Positions 36,285 to 45,910 of a stretch of DNA of 64,000 nt are shown piece after piece; the first letter of the stretch is position 1, and each line of letters begins with the position of its first letter. The notes under the pieces are model-generated. The model saw nothing but the letters and a program-made list of their open reading frames with translations. It was not told the DNA's origin and did no database searches. The DNA comes from an uncultured Algibacter sp. (GTDB lineage Bacteria; Bacteroidota; Bacteroidia; Flavobacteriales; Flavobacteriaceae), in contig CANMQH010000002.1 of the NCBI GenBank assembly GCA_947499935.1, positions 1 through 64,000 on the forward strand. Direction: 5' to 3'. Both the position numbers and the translations under genes were made by a program.

Positions 36285-38105
36285 TTATTTCTTTTTCTTA
36301 AATCCTTTATTGTTTTTAAATGACAATGTTTTTTTAGAAACCTCATCTGCTTTTAATACATTACTACAGTTACCAATATATCTATTTTTTTTTATGGCTA
36401 CATTGCTGCAATTAATTAAATCAAACATATGCGCATCTGGGTATTGAGATTTCTCTGTAAATGTTTGCTTAATAGTATTGTTTCTTATAATTAGTCCATC
36501 TACTCTATTTGCCCATATAATTCGGTTATCAAAGGTTTCTATACTATTGTTTTCAAAAATTATATTTCTATCATAGGTTATGGTATGGTCAAATGTTTTA
36601 CCTAGCCTTGGAGACACTGTTAAAATAGCGTGTTCTGCGCCTCCATAAGCACAATGCTTAAAACGATTATTTCTAATAGTTACATCTTCAACATTACCAG
36701 ACTCAAACCAAAAAAAAGTTTCCCCACGCAACATTATAGAAGACATCATGGAAGACAAATCGTTATCTTCGATAAGTATCTTTTTTGGGGTTTTAATAAT
36801 AATATTTCTTGCCCTATGGTCTTTAATGGTATTGCCTCGCATAGTAAAAGTAGGATTCCATGTTTTGTTTTCTAGGATATCACCTTTTCTTAAATCTGAT
36901 GGAATTACATTATCAAAAGTTATATCGGTGTAATAATCATTTATTGTTTCTGTCTTAACAACCCTATTTATTTCACCTCGATTTGGATTAGGTTGTTTTA
37001 TAAACCATATTTCATCTCCTTTATCAGCAAATTGAAATCCCATTTGCTGTTTGTGAACCAGTGCTACACGTATGGTTTTATCATCTATAATTGTATCTAC
37101 TTTTACATAAGTACCATGAACATTGGTTCCGTCATCATACATGCCTTCAAAACGACAGTTTTCTATTAAAATATAGCCTTTACAATTCGCAAAGTGCGTA
37201 GCATCTGCCACTATAGACATATATCTAGCCGAACCTTTGCGAATGTAAACACCGCTATTAGTTACATTAATATTTTCTGAACGCTCAAAAAGAAACCCCA
37301 TCCCTAAAGCATGATGGATAATTGTATTATTAAAAATTATATCCTTAGAATTTCTCACTAAAAATGCTGGAGCATATCTATTATGTGCTTTGTCCCCTTT
37401 AGACTGTAATACCGAGCCTACACGTGGCCAATTTTTAATACCGTAATTATAAAATCTAAGTAGCCCATTTGGTAATTTTTCTACTTTAGATGACCTTATA
37501 TTTTGATCCCATGCGCCATAATCTACCGCCTTGGTTTCTTTATTGTGTGATAGTGAGCTTCCTAAATTAGAAAAACTAAAGCCTTTAATATTAGGAAACG
37601 TAATATGTCCTTTTACTAATTTCCAAGAAAACCCTTTTTTGTGTGGGCGCAAATCATAGTAATGTTCTTTTTTATTGATAGCGATAATATCTCCTTGAAA
37701 ACTAAACGGAATATCCCAATCTATAGTAATGTTAGTAACACTAATTTTTTTACACCCCTCAAAAACAAAAGGTGCTACTTGTCCGCTAAAAATAAATTCC
37801 GATCCATTGCCTTCAATTTCAACAGAATTAAAATCTTCGAAATTAAAAATGATTTTTTTGAAACCATTACCATGATTGGTTATGTATTTATATTTACCAA
37901 TAGCATAATCCGTTAAAAACGTATAAATCCCTTTTTCGAAAACAAGTTTAATATCTTTTTCATTTGCATGCTCAATAGCTTTGCGAATGGTGGTTGTTAT
38001 ATCGCCCTTTGCATGCTTTATTTCTATTATTTCTTTAGCCAGACAAACTTTAGAAAAACATAATACCAGTAAAACAAATACTATTCTATATGTAATGTTT
38101 TTCAT
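36285..38105 (-). CDS. GH110 alpha-1,3-galactosidase-family protein (copy 2)
   Basis: This 606-aa protein starts at ATG 38105 (MKNITYRIVFVLLVLCFSKV), giving a proper signal peptide and a 7-bp gap after the sulfatase stop. A longer frame to 38162 would overlap the sulfatase gene and add an unlikely N-terminus. The beta-helix carries the GH110 block MYDDGTNVHGTYVKV (Asp324, Asp325) and VADATHFANCKGY, matching copy 1 at 24943-26841. It is encoded between a sulfatase and the SGNH esterase. The two copies may act on differently sulfated alpha-galactose residues. Confidence 0.85.
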   Translation of the reverse strand: MKNITYRIVFVLLVLCFSKVCLAKEIIEIKHAKGDITTTIRKAIEHANEKDIKLVFEKGIYTFLTDYAIGKYKYITNHGNGFKKIIFNFEDFNSVEIEGNGSEFIFSGQVAPFVFEGCKKISVTNITIDWDIPFSFQGDIIAINKKEHYYDLRPHKKGFSWKLVKGHITFPNIKGFSFSNLGSSLSHNKETKAVDYGAWDQNIRSSKVEKLPNGLLRFYNYGIKNWPRVGSVLQSKGDKAHNRYAPAFLVRNSKDIIFNNTIIHHALGMGFLFERSENINVTNSGVYIRKGSARYMSIVADATHFANCKGYILIENCRFEGMYDDGTNVHGTYVKVDTIIDDKTIRVALVHKQQMGFQFADKGDEIWFIKQPNPNRGEINRVVKTETINDYYTDITFDNVIPSDLRKGDILENKTWNPTFTMRGNTIKDHRARNIIIKTPKKILIEDNDLSSMMSSIMLRGETFFWFESGNVEDVTIRNNRFKHCAYGGAEHAILTVSPRLGKTFDHTITYDRNIIFENNSIETFDNRIIWANRVDGLIIRNNTIKQTFTEKSQYPDAHMFDLINCSNVAIKKNRYIGNCSNVLKADEVSKKTLSFKNNKGFKKKK

Positions 38106-38112
38106 TTTAATT

Positions 38113-39582
38113 TTATAAATTAACACCTGTTCCTTGCAATGATGCATCGTGACTCCAAGCAATCATCCAAGGGTCTTTTGTTTTAGTTTGAAAAGCTTTC
38201 ATTTTATTTTTCATCTTATCTAAAATAATTTTAAAACTTTTATTGTAGGCAAGATTATTAATCTCATTAGGATCCGTTTTTAAATCGTACAATTCAAACT
38301 CTGGTCTAAACAAAAAATCTTTAACTGTCTTAGGTCCAAAATACGCAACATCATTTTTATAAATAGATTGCCATGTAGAAGAAGCCCATAAATCTGATGC
38401 AAAAGGGTATTCTAAAGGGTATGCAATATTCCAGATTAGTTTATAGTTTTTACTACGTACAACACGCATTGGATAGTACATGGTAATTTCATGAAACGTG
38501 TGCGATGCATAAATTTCATCCCAACCTTGTACATTGTCTTTATATAAAACATCATAGAATGAATTGCCATGAAACCTACTAGCATCAATATCTACTTTAG
38601 CCATATCTAAAATGGTTGGCATTAAATCTACCCAAGAGATCATAGCATCACTTATTGCAACTTGTTCTTTTTTTGTAGGGTCTTTTATAATACAAGGTAG
38701 CTTTATGCCAGGCTCATGTACTGTTGTTTTTGCTCCTGGAAAAGCCATCCCATTATCAGAGATATAAAACACTATGGTATTATCTGCTTTACCTGTTTCT
38801 TTTAACATTTGCATTAATTTCCCAAAGCCTTGATCAATACGAGATACACTTTGGTAATATTGTGCAATTTCTTCTCTAGTTTGTTTTGTATCTGGCAAGA
38901 ATTCTGGAACTAAAACATCTTCGGGCTTATATGTTATAGTTTCTACATCTTTGTAGCCTTCTTTTTTATTACCAAAATTATTTGGCATATCCCATTGTTC
39001 TGGCTCAAAAGGATGTCCTCTGTGAGGGTCATCTGTACAGAAATATAGAAAAAATGGCTTTTCAGATTTTAAGATATCTGCACATTTTTGTGCCATCTCT
39101 ACAGTATTTCTAGGGTCGGCTTCCAAAACTGTATTAAAATGATATACTTTTTCGGGTGCAACATGATATTTACCTATACGTGCCGTTTGATACCCTACAC
39201 TATCTAATAAAACTGGTAAAGATGCAACACCATCATAAGTACTAAAATGATGATAATCATGAACGTGACCATAAGACCCCGTGGCATGACCAAACATACC
39301 AGATAGAATTACAGATCTACTTGCCGCACAACTGGCACTAGTACAATATGCATTATTAAACCTTGTACCTTCTTTAGCTAATTGATCTAAATTAGGTGTT
39401 TTAATAATAGGATTGCCATATGCACCTATAGCATCTGTGCCATGATCATCTGCTACAAAAAGAATAATATTTGGACGTTGATCTTGCGCCACTATATTGA
39501 CAGATGATTCTTCTTTTGTTTTAGAACAACACACTAACAAACTAGCCATTAAAAAGCTTAAAAACTTAAATCTTGTTTTCAT
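38113..39582 (-). CDS. S1-family sulfatase, N-sulfoglucosamine sulfohydrolase-like (sulfatase 4)
   Basis: This 489-aa lipoprotein has Cys18/Cys19 in the lipobox region LLVCCS. The signature is the variant SCAASR (Cys85), not CxPSR. The metal pair is FVADDHG. The segment HVHDYHHFSTYDGVASLP closely resembles human SGSH (HQDVHHFNSFDKVRSLP, from memory), the group placed in subfamily S1_8. It is the first gene downstream of the HTCS, across a 320-bp gap, and starts the sulfatase-GH110-esterase run. Subfamily assignment is by eye. Confidence 0.86.
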   Translation of the reverse strand: MKTRFKFLSFLMASLLVCCSKTKEESSVNIVAQDQRPNIILFVADDHGTDAIGAYGNPIIKTPNLDQLAKEGTRFNNAYCTSASCAASRSVILSGMFGHATGSYGHVHDYHHFSTYDGVASLPVLLDSVGYQTARIGKYHVAPEKVYHFNTVLEADPRNTVEMAQKCADILKSEKPFFLYFCTDDPHRGHPFEPEQWDMPNNFGNKKEGYKDVETITYKPEDVLVPEFLPDTKQTREEIAQYYQSVSRIDQGFGKLMQMLKETGKADNTIVFYISDNGMAFPGAKTTVHEPGIKLPCIIKDPTKKEQVAISDAMISWVDLMPTILDMAKVDIDASRFHGNSFYDVLYKDNVQGWDEIYASHTFHEITMYYPMRVVRSKNYKLIWNIAYPLEYPFASDLWASSTWQSIYKNDVAYFGPKTVKDFLFRPEFELYDLKTDPNEINNLAYNKSFKIILDKMKNKMKAFQTKTKDPWMIAWSHDASLQGTGVNL

Positions 39583-39902
39583 AAATATTTTTTTTAATAC
39601 TGATATTTTAATTTATAGGTCTAACTTAATTTTTAAACAAATGCCGAAATAATTGCTCATTTCGGCTTTGTCAACTAAACTCTATAAAACTAAATTTACT
39701 TTAGGATAACTCATACCCCGTAAAAAAAAATTTACTTTTATAAAGAAAGTAAAAGCATAAAAAGAGCTTGTCTTTAGTAATACAAAAAATGTATCTACAA
39801 ATACAGAAATTCACAAAAAACTGATTTTCAGCACAATAAAGTTCTAGTTATTTTGCTTTAACAAAATGTTTTTTATGTCTTTACAGTACTCTTCTTCACA
39901 TA
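39583..39902. other. Gap between HTCS and sulfatase 4, with a stem-loop
   Basis: The 320-bp AT-rich gap contains a hairpin at 39643-39666 (GCCGAAAT/ATTTCGGC, 8-bp loop) about 60 bp upstream of the sulfatase start. On the minus strand the hairpin is followed by ATTTGTTTAAAAA, so it could be the HTCS terminator or a leader structure. No TAnnTTTG element is seen for the sulfatase run. Confidence 0.45.
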
Positions 39903-42900
39903 TTATGAATTAGTACGGTTTTTAATTTCCATTTCTGAAGCATATTTACTTGGAGACGTATGATACTTCTCTTTAAATATTTTAATAAAATGCGTTCTAC
40001 TTTTAAAACCAGTCATTGCAAACACTTCGTTAACAGAATGTCCGTTGTGTAAAAGGTATTCTGCAGCTTTTTTTATGCGATACATCTTAATGAGTTCAAA
40101 TGGTGTTTGATTAGTCAATACTTTTACTTTCTGAAAGAAATGTGTTCTATTCAAATAAAGTTCGCGTGCCAAATGATTCAAATCAAAATCTTGATTATCT
40201 AAATTTTCTTCAATAAGACTATAGAGCTTCTCTAAAAAGGCATTGTCATTTCTATTATTTTTATTGTTTTCTTTAGTTAATGGAATACCAACTTGGTAGC
40301 GCTCTCTCAATTTTTTTCTACCAATTAACAATGACTCCGTTACTGTAACCAACTGTTGTACATTAAACGGTTTTTTAATGTAAGCATCTGCCCCATCTTT
40401 TATGCCTTGTAAATGGTCTTCTATATTGGTTAAAGCCGTTAACAAAATAACAGGTATATGACTTGTCTTTAAATCTGATTTTACTTTAAGACATAAGTCT
40501 AATCCATTAATCTCTGGCATCTGTACATCACTTATTACAATATCTGGCCATTCATCTTCCATAGCATCATAACAATCTTTACCATTACTAAAACTCTTTA
40601 CTATAAAAAACTTAGTTAATAATTTTGACACAAAATCTCTCATGTCATGATTATCTTCAGCATAAAAAATAACAGCCTCTTTAAAGGCACCACTTACCAC
40701 AATATCGGTAGATGTATTTTCTTGGATAATCTTACTGGTTACCGGTACTTCTTTTTCTGAGGGTAAATCAACTTCTTCTAAAATATCAGTAGCTAAGTGT
40801 TTCTTTACAATAGGTAAGCGTACAGTAATAGTAGTCCCTTCATTTAAAACACTTTCTGCACCTATAAAGCCGTAATGCATTTCTACCAATCTTTTTGCAA
40901 AAGCTAAACCAATGCCTGAGCCACTTGAATGTGTATTATCTCTATTTTTTGCTTGATAAAATCGTTCAAAAATACGTTCTAAGTCTGTAGACTCTATACC
41001 TTTTCCCGTATCTATAACGTCTACTATTACATCTTTACCTTCTTTCTTTAATACTACTTTAACGGTATCTTTAGCTCTAGTATATTTAAAAGCATTATTT
41101 AAAAGGTTATTAAAAATTTTTTCTAGCTTATCCTTATCACCAGAAACAATTATATTATCGTCGGCTGTAACAATCTCAAAACTTTTATCATCATTATCAG
41201 CTAAAAATTTAAAATCTACTAACAATTCATTTAAAAAATGATTAAAATTGAATCGTGAATATTTCATTTTAAGTTTGTTGGCGTCCGCTCGCCTAAAATC
41301 ATGAACTTGCTCTATAAGTTGGCTTATTTTTTTGGATTGCCTATTCATTAAATTGAGCTTCTCTAAAACTTCACTGTTATTATAAAATTTCTTAGAAAGC
41401 ACCTCTAAAGGCCTTGAAATAAGTGTTAAAGGTGTTTTTAACTCATGAGAAATATTAGCAAAAAATCGTAATTTGGCTTCATTAATGTCTTTTGCCTTAT
41501 TTTTTTCTAGTTGTTCAATTTCTACCTTGTGATTTAATGCTTGTATTTTCCAGATAATTCTACCTCCAAGATATATGGCTAGCATTCCTAAAAGCGTATA
41601 AATGGTATAGGCAAAATTAGTTTTCCAGATAGAAGGCTTAATAATAATCTTTAATTTTTTAGGAGCAGACCAATCGTTTAGTGAATTAGAAGCCATGGCT
41701 TCTAATTGATATTCCCCTGATTGTAACCCGCTATACGATATTGTTTTTTGATAAGAGGGCACTTCCACCCATGTGTCGTTAACAGGTAATAATCTATATT
41801 TTAAATTATGATTTCTTGGATTTAAAAAATGTAAACTGGTTAAATCTAGAGAGAACACATTTTCATTATGTTTTAAAACAATTTCTTTTTGTTTAGAAAG
41901 TCTTTTAGAAAGAAGAAATCTATTATTAATGGTATCTCCCGGCTTAACAATTTTATTGAAAATTGTAAGATTCTCAAATTGTAATTCTGGAATTGCTTCA
42001 TTCTTAGCAATGTTTTCAGGGTTAAAATATGTAAGTCCATCTAGACCAGAGAACAACATGGTTCCACTATTTAACCGCTTTGATGCGAACCAAAAATCCT
42101 CAAAAGCTAAACCATCTGAGATATTAAACTTTCTAAAAGTATCACTTTGCGGGTTATACTGATTAAGACCTATATTTGTTGTTATCCATAAATTATAGTT
42201 ATTATCATAAAGTATGGTTTTTACCACGTTATTAGATAATCCTTTTTCCTCACTATAGGTAATAAATTTTGCATTAGTCTCTAAATCTAGAACTTTACAA
42301 ATCCCGCCTCCTTCTGTACCTAACCATAAATCTCTATTAGGCAGCCTCAATATAGATGAAACAAAATTACTTGGTAATGAAAACTTATCGGCTTTATTTT
42401 TTTTATACTGTATAACTTCTATTTGATTAACAGAAAACTGATTGGTTTGTTTTAAGCAAAAAAGACCATCGGAACCAGTACCTATCCATAAATAATCGTG
42501 ATTTGGATCCTGGTAAATTATTCTAGCCAATTTAATATTACTATGCTTAAAAAAAGGGTTTTTATTTAAGTTATCAATAGACTTTATTTCATGATTTTCA
42601 TTTAATAAAATCCTATGAACCCCATCATTTGCACCAATCCAAATATTACCCAAATTATCCTCTGTAATAGATCTAATTATCGTGTTATTATCAAAAGAAA
42701 AGTCTGAAGTATTTACATAAAGAGGTTTTCGTGTATTAGGAGCGTAACGTAATATTCCTTTGTTTTTTAAATACAGCCAAACATAATTTTTAGAATCTAC
42801 AAATACTGCAGAAACAGATTTAAAATCATTTTTATCTATATCTATTGGTAGTGGCTCAAAAGTATTTTTCTTGATATTAAAGAGTCCTAGACCACCTAAA

Positions 42901-44033
42901 GATGATGTTAGATATAATCGGTTTTCATCTAATTTTGCAATATGTGTTACATTAGTTGAGTTTAATCCATGTTTTTCATTAGCTTTTATATCCAGTGTTT
43001 TAAATGGGTTTTTTATTGCATTAAAACAGTAAAGCCCTTCATTAAAAGTTGCCAGCCATACATTCTTATTAGTGGTTGGCACAATAGTACTCGCTCTTAA
43101 TACAGGGAGATTATCTTTAAATAAATGCTTCTGCTTTAACTCTAAATCTAATATCGATTTAAAATCTTCTATTTTGACTACTCCATCATTTAAAGTTCCA
43201 AGCCATAAATTTTTAGAGTCATCTAATAGCATGGAATTAAACCTGTATTTCTCTAGGCTTTTATATACTAATTTAGCACCGCTAACATTATGAGCATCTA
43301 TCTTAATTTCTGCAACACCTCGCAATAAACCAACCAGTATTGTCTCGTTATTAATTTTAATGATTGAATTAGAAAACGTGATTTTATCGCTTAATAATTT
43401 TTTAAAACTTTTATCTACTAAATCAAAGACCAATAAACCTTTAGATGTGGATAAAATATATTTGGAATTTGTAAAAGCGATACCATTATAAAACGTTATG
43501 TCTTTATATTGAATTCCTTTCGGAGTGTAGGTTTCTTTAAATTTCTTTTGTTTAGCATCAAATAGCAGTAATCCTTTTTTTTCGCTTATGGCAATTACTG
43601 TTTGTTGGTCTATATCAGTAAAGATTTTTCTAATAATCTTACCGTGGGCATTACTACCTGAAACATCGCTAGAATAAATTTCTTTAAACTCTTGCTTGTC
43701 ATAATCATAAATAGTAATACCATCGTCTGTACCTATCCAAATATCACCATTTACATCTTCACTTAAGCTACGCACACGATTACTAGAAAGAATAGTATTA
43801 TTTAGCGTGTTTTTAAAAGTCTGTAACTCATAGCCATCATATCTATTTACACCTTCATAAGTACCAAACCAAAGAAAACCATTAGAGTCTTCCAAGATAG
43901 ACGTTACACCATTATGTGCTAATCCATCAGAAATAGTCAATTTTAAAGAGTATTCTAAACTAGAGTTTTGACCATTCAATAAAAAACCAATACAAAAGCT
44001 CAAACAAAATAATATACACTCTTTTTTAAACAT
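39903..44033 (-). CDS. Hybrid two-component system regulator (HTCS)
   Basis: This single-chain sensor and regulator of polysaccharide loci has 1376 aa. Order: signal peptide (1-22); periplasmic Reg_prop beta-propeller repeats (about 30-720, e.g. DSNGFLWFGTYEGVNRYDG); Y_Y_Y domain (about 725-795); membrane segment (about 806-828); HisKA with phosphoacceptor His863 in NISHELKTPLT; HATPase (N box NNLLNNAFKYT, G box GSGIGLAFAK); receiver domain with Asp1169 in VISDVQMPEING; C-terminal AraC HTH (about 1270-1370, NRTHFFQKVK, GFKSRTHFIKIF). All catalytic residues look intact. Ligand in family members is an oligosaccharide, here presumably from the sulfated galactan. It is divergent from sulfatase 5. 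Confidence 0.95.
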   Translation of the reverse strand: MFKKECILFCLSFCIGFLLNGQNSSLEYSLKLTISDGLAHNGVTSILEDSNGFLWFGTYEGVNRYDGYELQTFKNTLNNTILSSNRVRSLSEDVNGDIWIGTDDGITIYDYDKQEFKEIYSSDVSGSNAHGKIIRKIFTDIDQQTVIAISEKKGLLLFDAKQKKFKETYTPKGIQYKDITFYNGIAFTNSKYILSTSKGLLVFDLVDKSFKKLLSDKITFSNSIIKINNETILVGLLRGVAEIKIDAHNVSGAKLVYKSLEKYRFNSMLLDDSKNLWLGTLNDGVVKIEDFKSILDLELKQKHLFKDNLPVLRASTIVPTTNKNVWLATFNEGLYCFNAIKNPFKTLDIKANEKHGLNSTNVTHIAKLDENRLYLTSSLGGLGLFNIKKNTFEPLPIDIDKNDFKSVSAVFVDSKNYVWLYLKNKGILRYAPNTRKPLYVNTSDFSFDNNTIIRSITEDNLGNIWIGANDGVHRILLNENHEIKSIDNLNKNPFFKHSNIKLARIIYQDPNHDYLWIGTGSDGLFCLKQTNQFSVNQIEVIQYKKNKADKFSLPSNFVSSILRLPNRDLWLGTEGGGICKVLDLETNAKFITYSEEKGLSNNVVKTILYDNNYNLWITTNIGLNQYNPQSDTFRKFNISDGLAFEDFWFASKRLNSGTMLFSGLDGLTYFNPENIAKNEAIPELQFENLTIFNKIVKPGDTINNRFLLSKRLSKQKEIVLKHNENVFSLDLTSLHFLNPRNHNLKYRLLPVNDTWVEVPSYQKTISYSGLQSGEYQLEAMASNSLNDWSAPKKLKIIIKPSIWKTNFAYTIYTLLGMLAIYLGGRIIWKIQALNHKVEIEQLEKNKAKDINEAKLRFFANISHELKTPLTLISRPLEVLSKKFYNNSEVLEKLNLMNRQSKKISQLIEQVHDFRRADANKLKMKYSRFNFNHFLNELLVDFKFLADNDDKSFEIVTADDNIIVSGDKDKLEKIFNNLLNNAFKYTRAKDTVKVVLKKEGKDVIVDVIDTGKGIESTDLERIFERFYQAKNRDNTHSSGSGIGLAFAKRLVEMHYGFIGAESVLNEGTTITVRLPIVKKHLATDILEEVDLPSEKEVPVTSKIIQENTSTDIVVSGAFKEAVIFYAEDNHDMRDFVSKLLTKFFIVKSFSNGKDCYDAMEDEWPDIVISDVQMPEINGLDLCLKVKSDLKTSHIPVILLTALTNIEDHLQGIKDGADAYIKKPFNVQQLVTVTESLLIGRKKLRERYQVGIPLTKENNKNNRNDNAFLEKLYSLIEENLDNQDFDLNHLARELYLNRTHFFQKVKVLTNQTPFELIKMYRIKKAAEYLLHNGHSVNEVFAMTGFKSRTHFIKIFKEKYHTSPSKYASEMEIKNRTNS

Positions 44034-44364
44034 TTTATAAATGATTACATTTAGTTTTAACCAATAACTGAATAACTCACAAGTGAATACGCTTAGTTTT
44101 AATTTTTTGATAAGGCTAAAGGTATTAAATTTTGTAATAGGTTTGTAGTTTCGTCGTTTTCAATGCCTTTAATTATTTCTACTATGGCTATACTAAAACC
44201 CATTTTTAAAAAAAATATAATTTAAAATTAATTTGATTTAAGTCATTAAAAAAAGTGAATATTACGAAACAATCTGTTAACCATATATACTATTATTTTT
44301 ATACAAACACCACTGCTTTTTTAGTAAAATAGATTAAATTTATCTCTTATCCTTATAAGAAAAA
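44034..44364. other. Divergent control region between HTCS and sulfatase 5
   Basis: This 331-bp AT-rich region contains two exact copies of TTAGTTTTAA (44051-44060 and 44093-44102, about four helical turns apart) close to the HTCS start. GGTATTAAAT at 44120 partly matches the direct repeat upstream of GH82. No strict TAnnTTTG element is found on either strand. Binding sites for the HTCS itself would be expected here. Confidence 0.4.
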
Positions 44365-45903
44365 ATGAGACCCAATAATATAAAAATTAGCCTTTTAATA
44401 ATACTATTTATATCTATAATGTTTTGCAGTTGCGGCACTAGAAACAATATCCAAAAAAGCACAGGATATCAATATACATCTCATAATAAAACAACACCTA
44501 ATGTCCTTTTTATTGCTGTAGATGATTTACGTCCATTATTGGGGGCCTACGGTGTTGAATTTGCAAAAACACCACAAATTGATCATTTAGCTTCCCAAGG
44601 GCGCTTATTCAGAAAGCATTATGTGCAAGTTGCTACCTGTGGGGCTTCTAGAGCTTCAATGCTTACTGGTAGGTTACCCAGAACTAAAAACCAACTTAAA
44701 AACAAGGAGGCCTTGGAGTCGCTACCTCGTAATTATATGGACATAGCTCGAACCATGCCCGAGTTATTTAGAAAAAATGGATATGAAACTATTTGTATTG
44801 GTAAAATATCACATTCTGATGATGGCTGGATTAGTAAAAACAGCATCAAAGACAGTACAAATTACGATTTACCAAATGCTTGGGATAAAGTTATGACACC
44901 ACTTGGTAACTGGAAAAAATCTTTAGTTGTAGCGTATCCAAATGGAAAAGATCGTGATGATGGCTCGGGCTACATGCCGTATTCGTTATTTCCTAAGATA
45001 GAAGATAACGAGTTACCTGATGGTATGTTTGCAGATACTGCTATAGAACAATTAAAAACCTTTGGTAAATCTGGTAAGCCTTTTTTTATGGGACTTGGTT
45101 TTTTAAAACCGCATCTTCCATTTGTTGCTCCAAAAAAATATCGCGACATGTATAACGATGTTAATATACCTTCTGCCTATGGAATGCAAAGAGGTGACAC
45201 AAAAAAGACTAATAAAAGTGCTGAGTTTTATAAGTATAGAACAGATAGACCTTTTAAAAGGCCTGTAGATTCTAAAACATTATCTGAACAAGATGCACAA
45301 AATATACGAAGAGCTTATATGGCCTGTGTAACATACACAGATACTCAAATAGGAAAAGTATTAAAAACATTAGAAGATGTTGGTTTATCTAATAATACCA
45401 TTGTGGTACTTTGGGGTGATCATGGATGGCATTTAGGAGAAAATAATGTGTGGGGCAAGCATACCCCACTTGATAAAGGGTTGCATAGCCCTCTAATTAT
45501 AAAAACACCTCATCAACAAAAACCTGGAGAATCTACAACAGCTTTAGCGGCGTCTATAGATATATTCCCTACACTTATAGAGGCTTGCCAATTAAAAAAC
45601 AGAGACACTTATAAACCTTTGGACGGTGTATCATTAATACCTGCTATAAAAAACCCTGATTTTAAAGTACGTAACGAAGTCATCAGTTTTTGGAGAGGTC
45701 CTACAACAATAGTAAACGAACAATATAGATTAATTGTATCTGGACAATTAGGTAAATTAAATCATGAATTATATGATCACATCACAGACCCAGGAGAACT
45801 AAAAAACATAGCAGATAAAAACCCAAAGACCATAGAAAAAATGATGCATGCATTAAAAGAAGCTTACCCAACTGTGCTTATAAAAAACAACTTTCGTAAG
45901 TAA
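44365..45903 (+). CDS. S1-family sulfatase, iduronate-2-sulfatase-like (sulfatase 5)
   Basis: This 512-aa lipoprotein has Cys21/Cys23 in the lipobox region MFCSCG. The signature TCGASRASMLTG has Cys92 in a CxASR variant. The metal block is FIAVDDLRPLLGAYG. The N-terminal blocks match human iduronate-2-sulfatase (VDDLRPSLGCYG), the group placed in subfamily S1_7. Other active-site blocks are GKISH, LGFLKPHLPFVAPKKY and WGDHGWHLGE. S1_7 members occur in characterised carrageenan loci. It is the only plus-strand enzyme of the locus and converges on the lyase gene with a 7-bp gap. Confidence 0.88.
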   Translation: MRPNNIKISLLIILFISIMFCSCGTRNNIQKSTGYQYTSHNKTTPNVLFIAVDDLRPLLGAYGVEFAKTPQIDHLASQGRLFRKHYVQVATCGASRASMLTGRLPRTKNQLKNKEALESLPRNYMDIARTMPELFRKNGYETICIGKISHSDDGWISKNSIKDSTNYDLPNAWDKVMTPLGNWKKSLVVAYPNGKDRDDGSGYMPYSLFPKIEDNELPDGMFADTAIEQLKTFGKSGKPFFMGLGFLKPHLPFVAPKKYRDMYNDVNIPSAYGMQRGDTKKTNKSAEFYKYRTDRPFKRPVDSKTLSEQDAQNIRRAYMACVTYTDTQIGKVLKTLEDVGLSNNTIVVLWGDHGWHLGENNVWGKHTPLDKGLHSPLIIKTPHQQKPGESTTALAASIDIFPTLIEACQLKNRDTYKPLDGVSLIPAIKNPDFKVRNEVISFWRGPTTIVNEQYRLIVSGQLGKLNHELYDHITDPGELKNIADKNPKTIEKMMHALKEAYPTVLIKNNFRK

Positions 45904-45910
45904 TTAGAAT

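Noticed and set aside
38106..38162. N-terminal extension of GH110 copy 2
   Set aside because: It would overlap the sulfatase gene and hide the signal peptide. ATG 38105 fits better.
44163..44225. A 20-codon plus-strand frame in the HTCS/sulfatase divergent region
   Set aside because: It is too short, has no promoter or conservation evidence, and the region is more likely regulatory.
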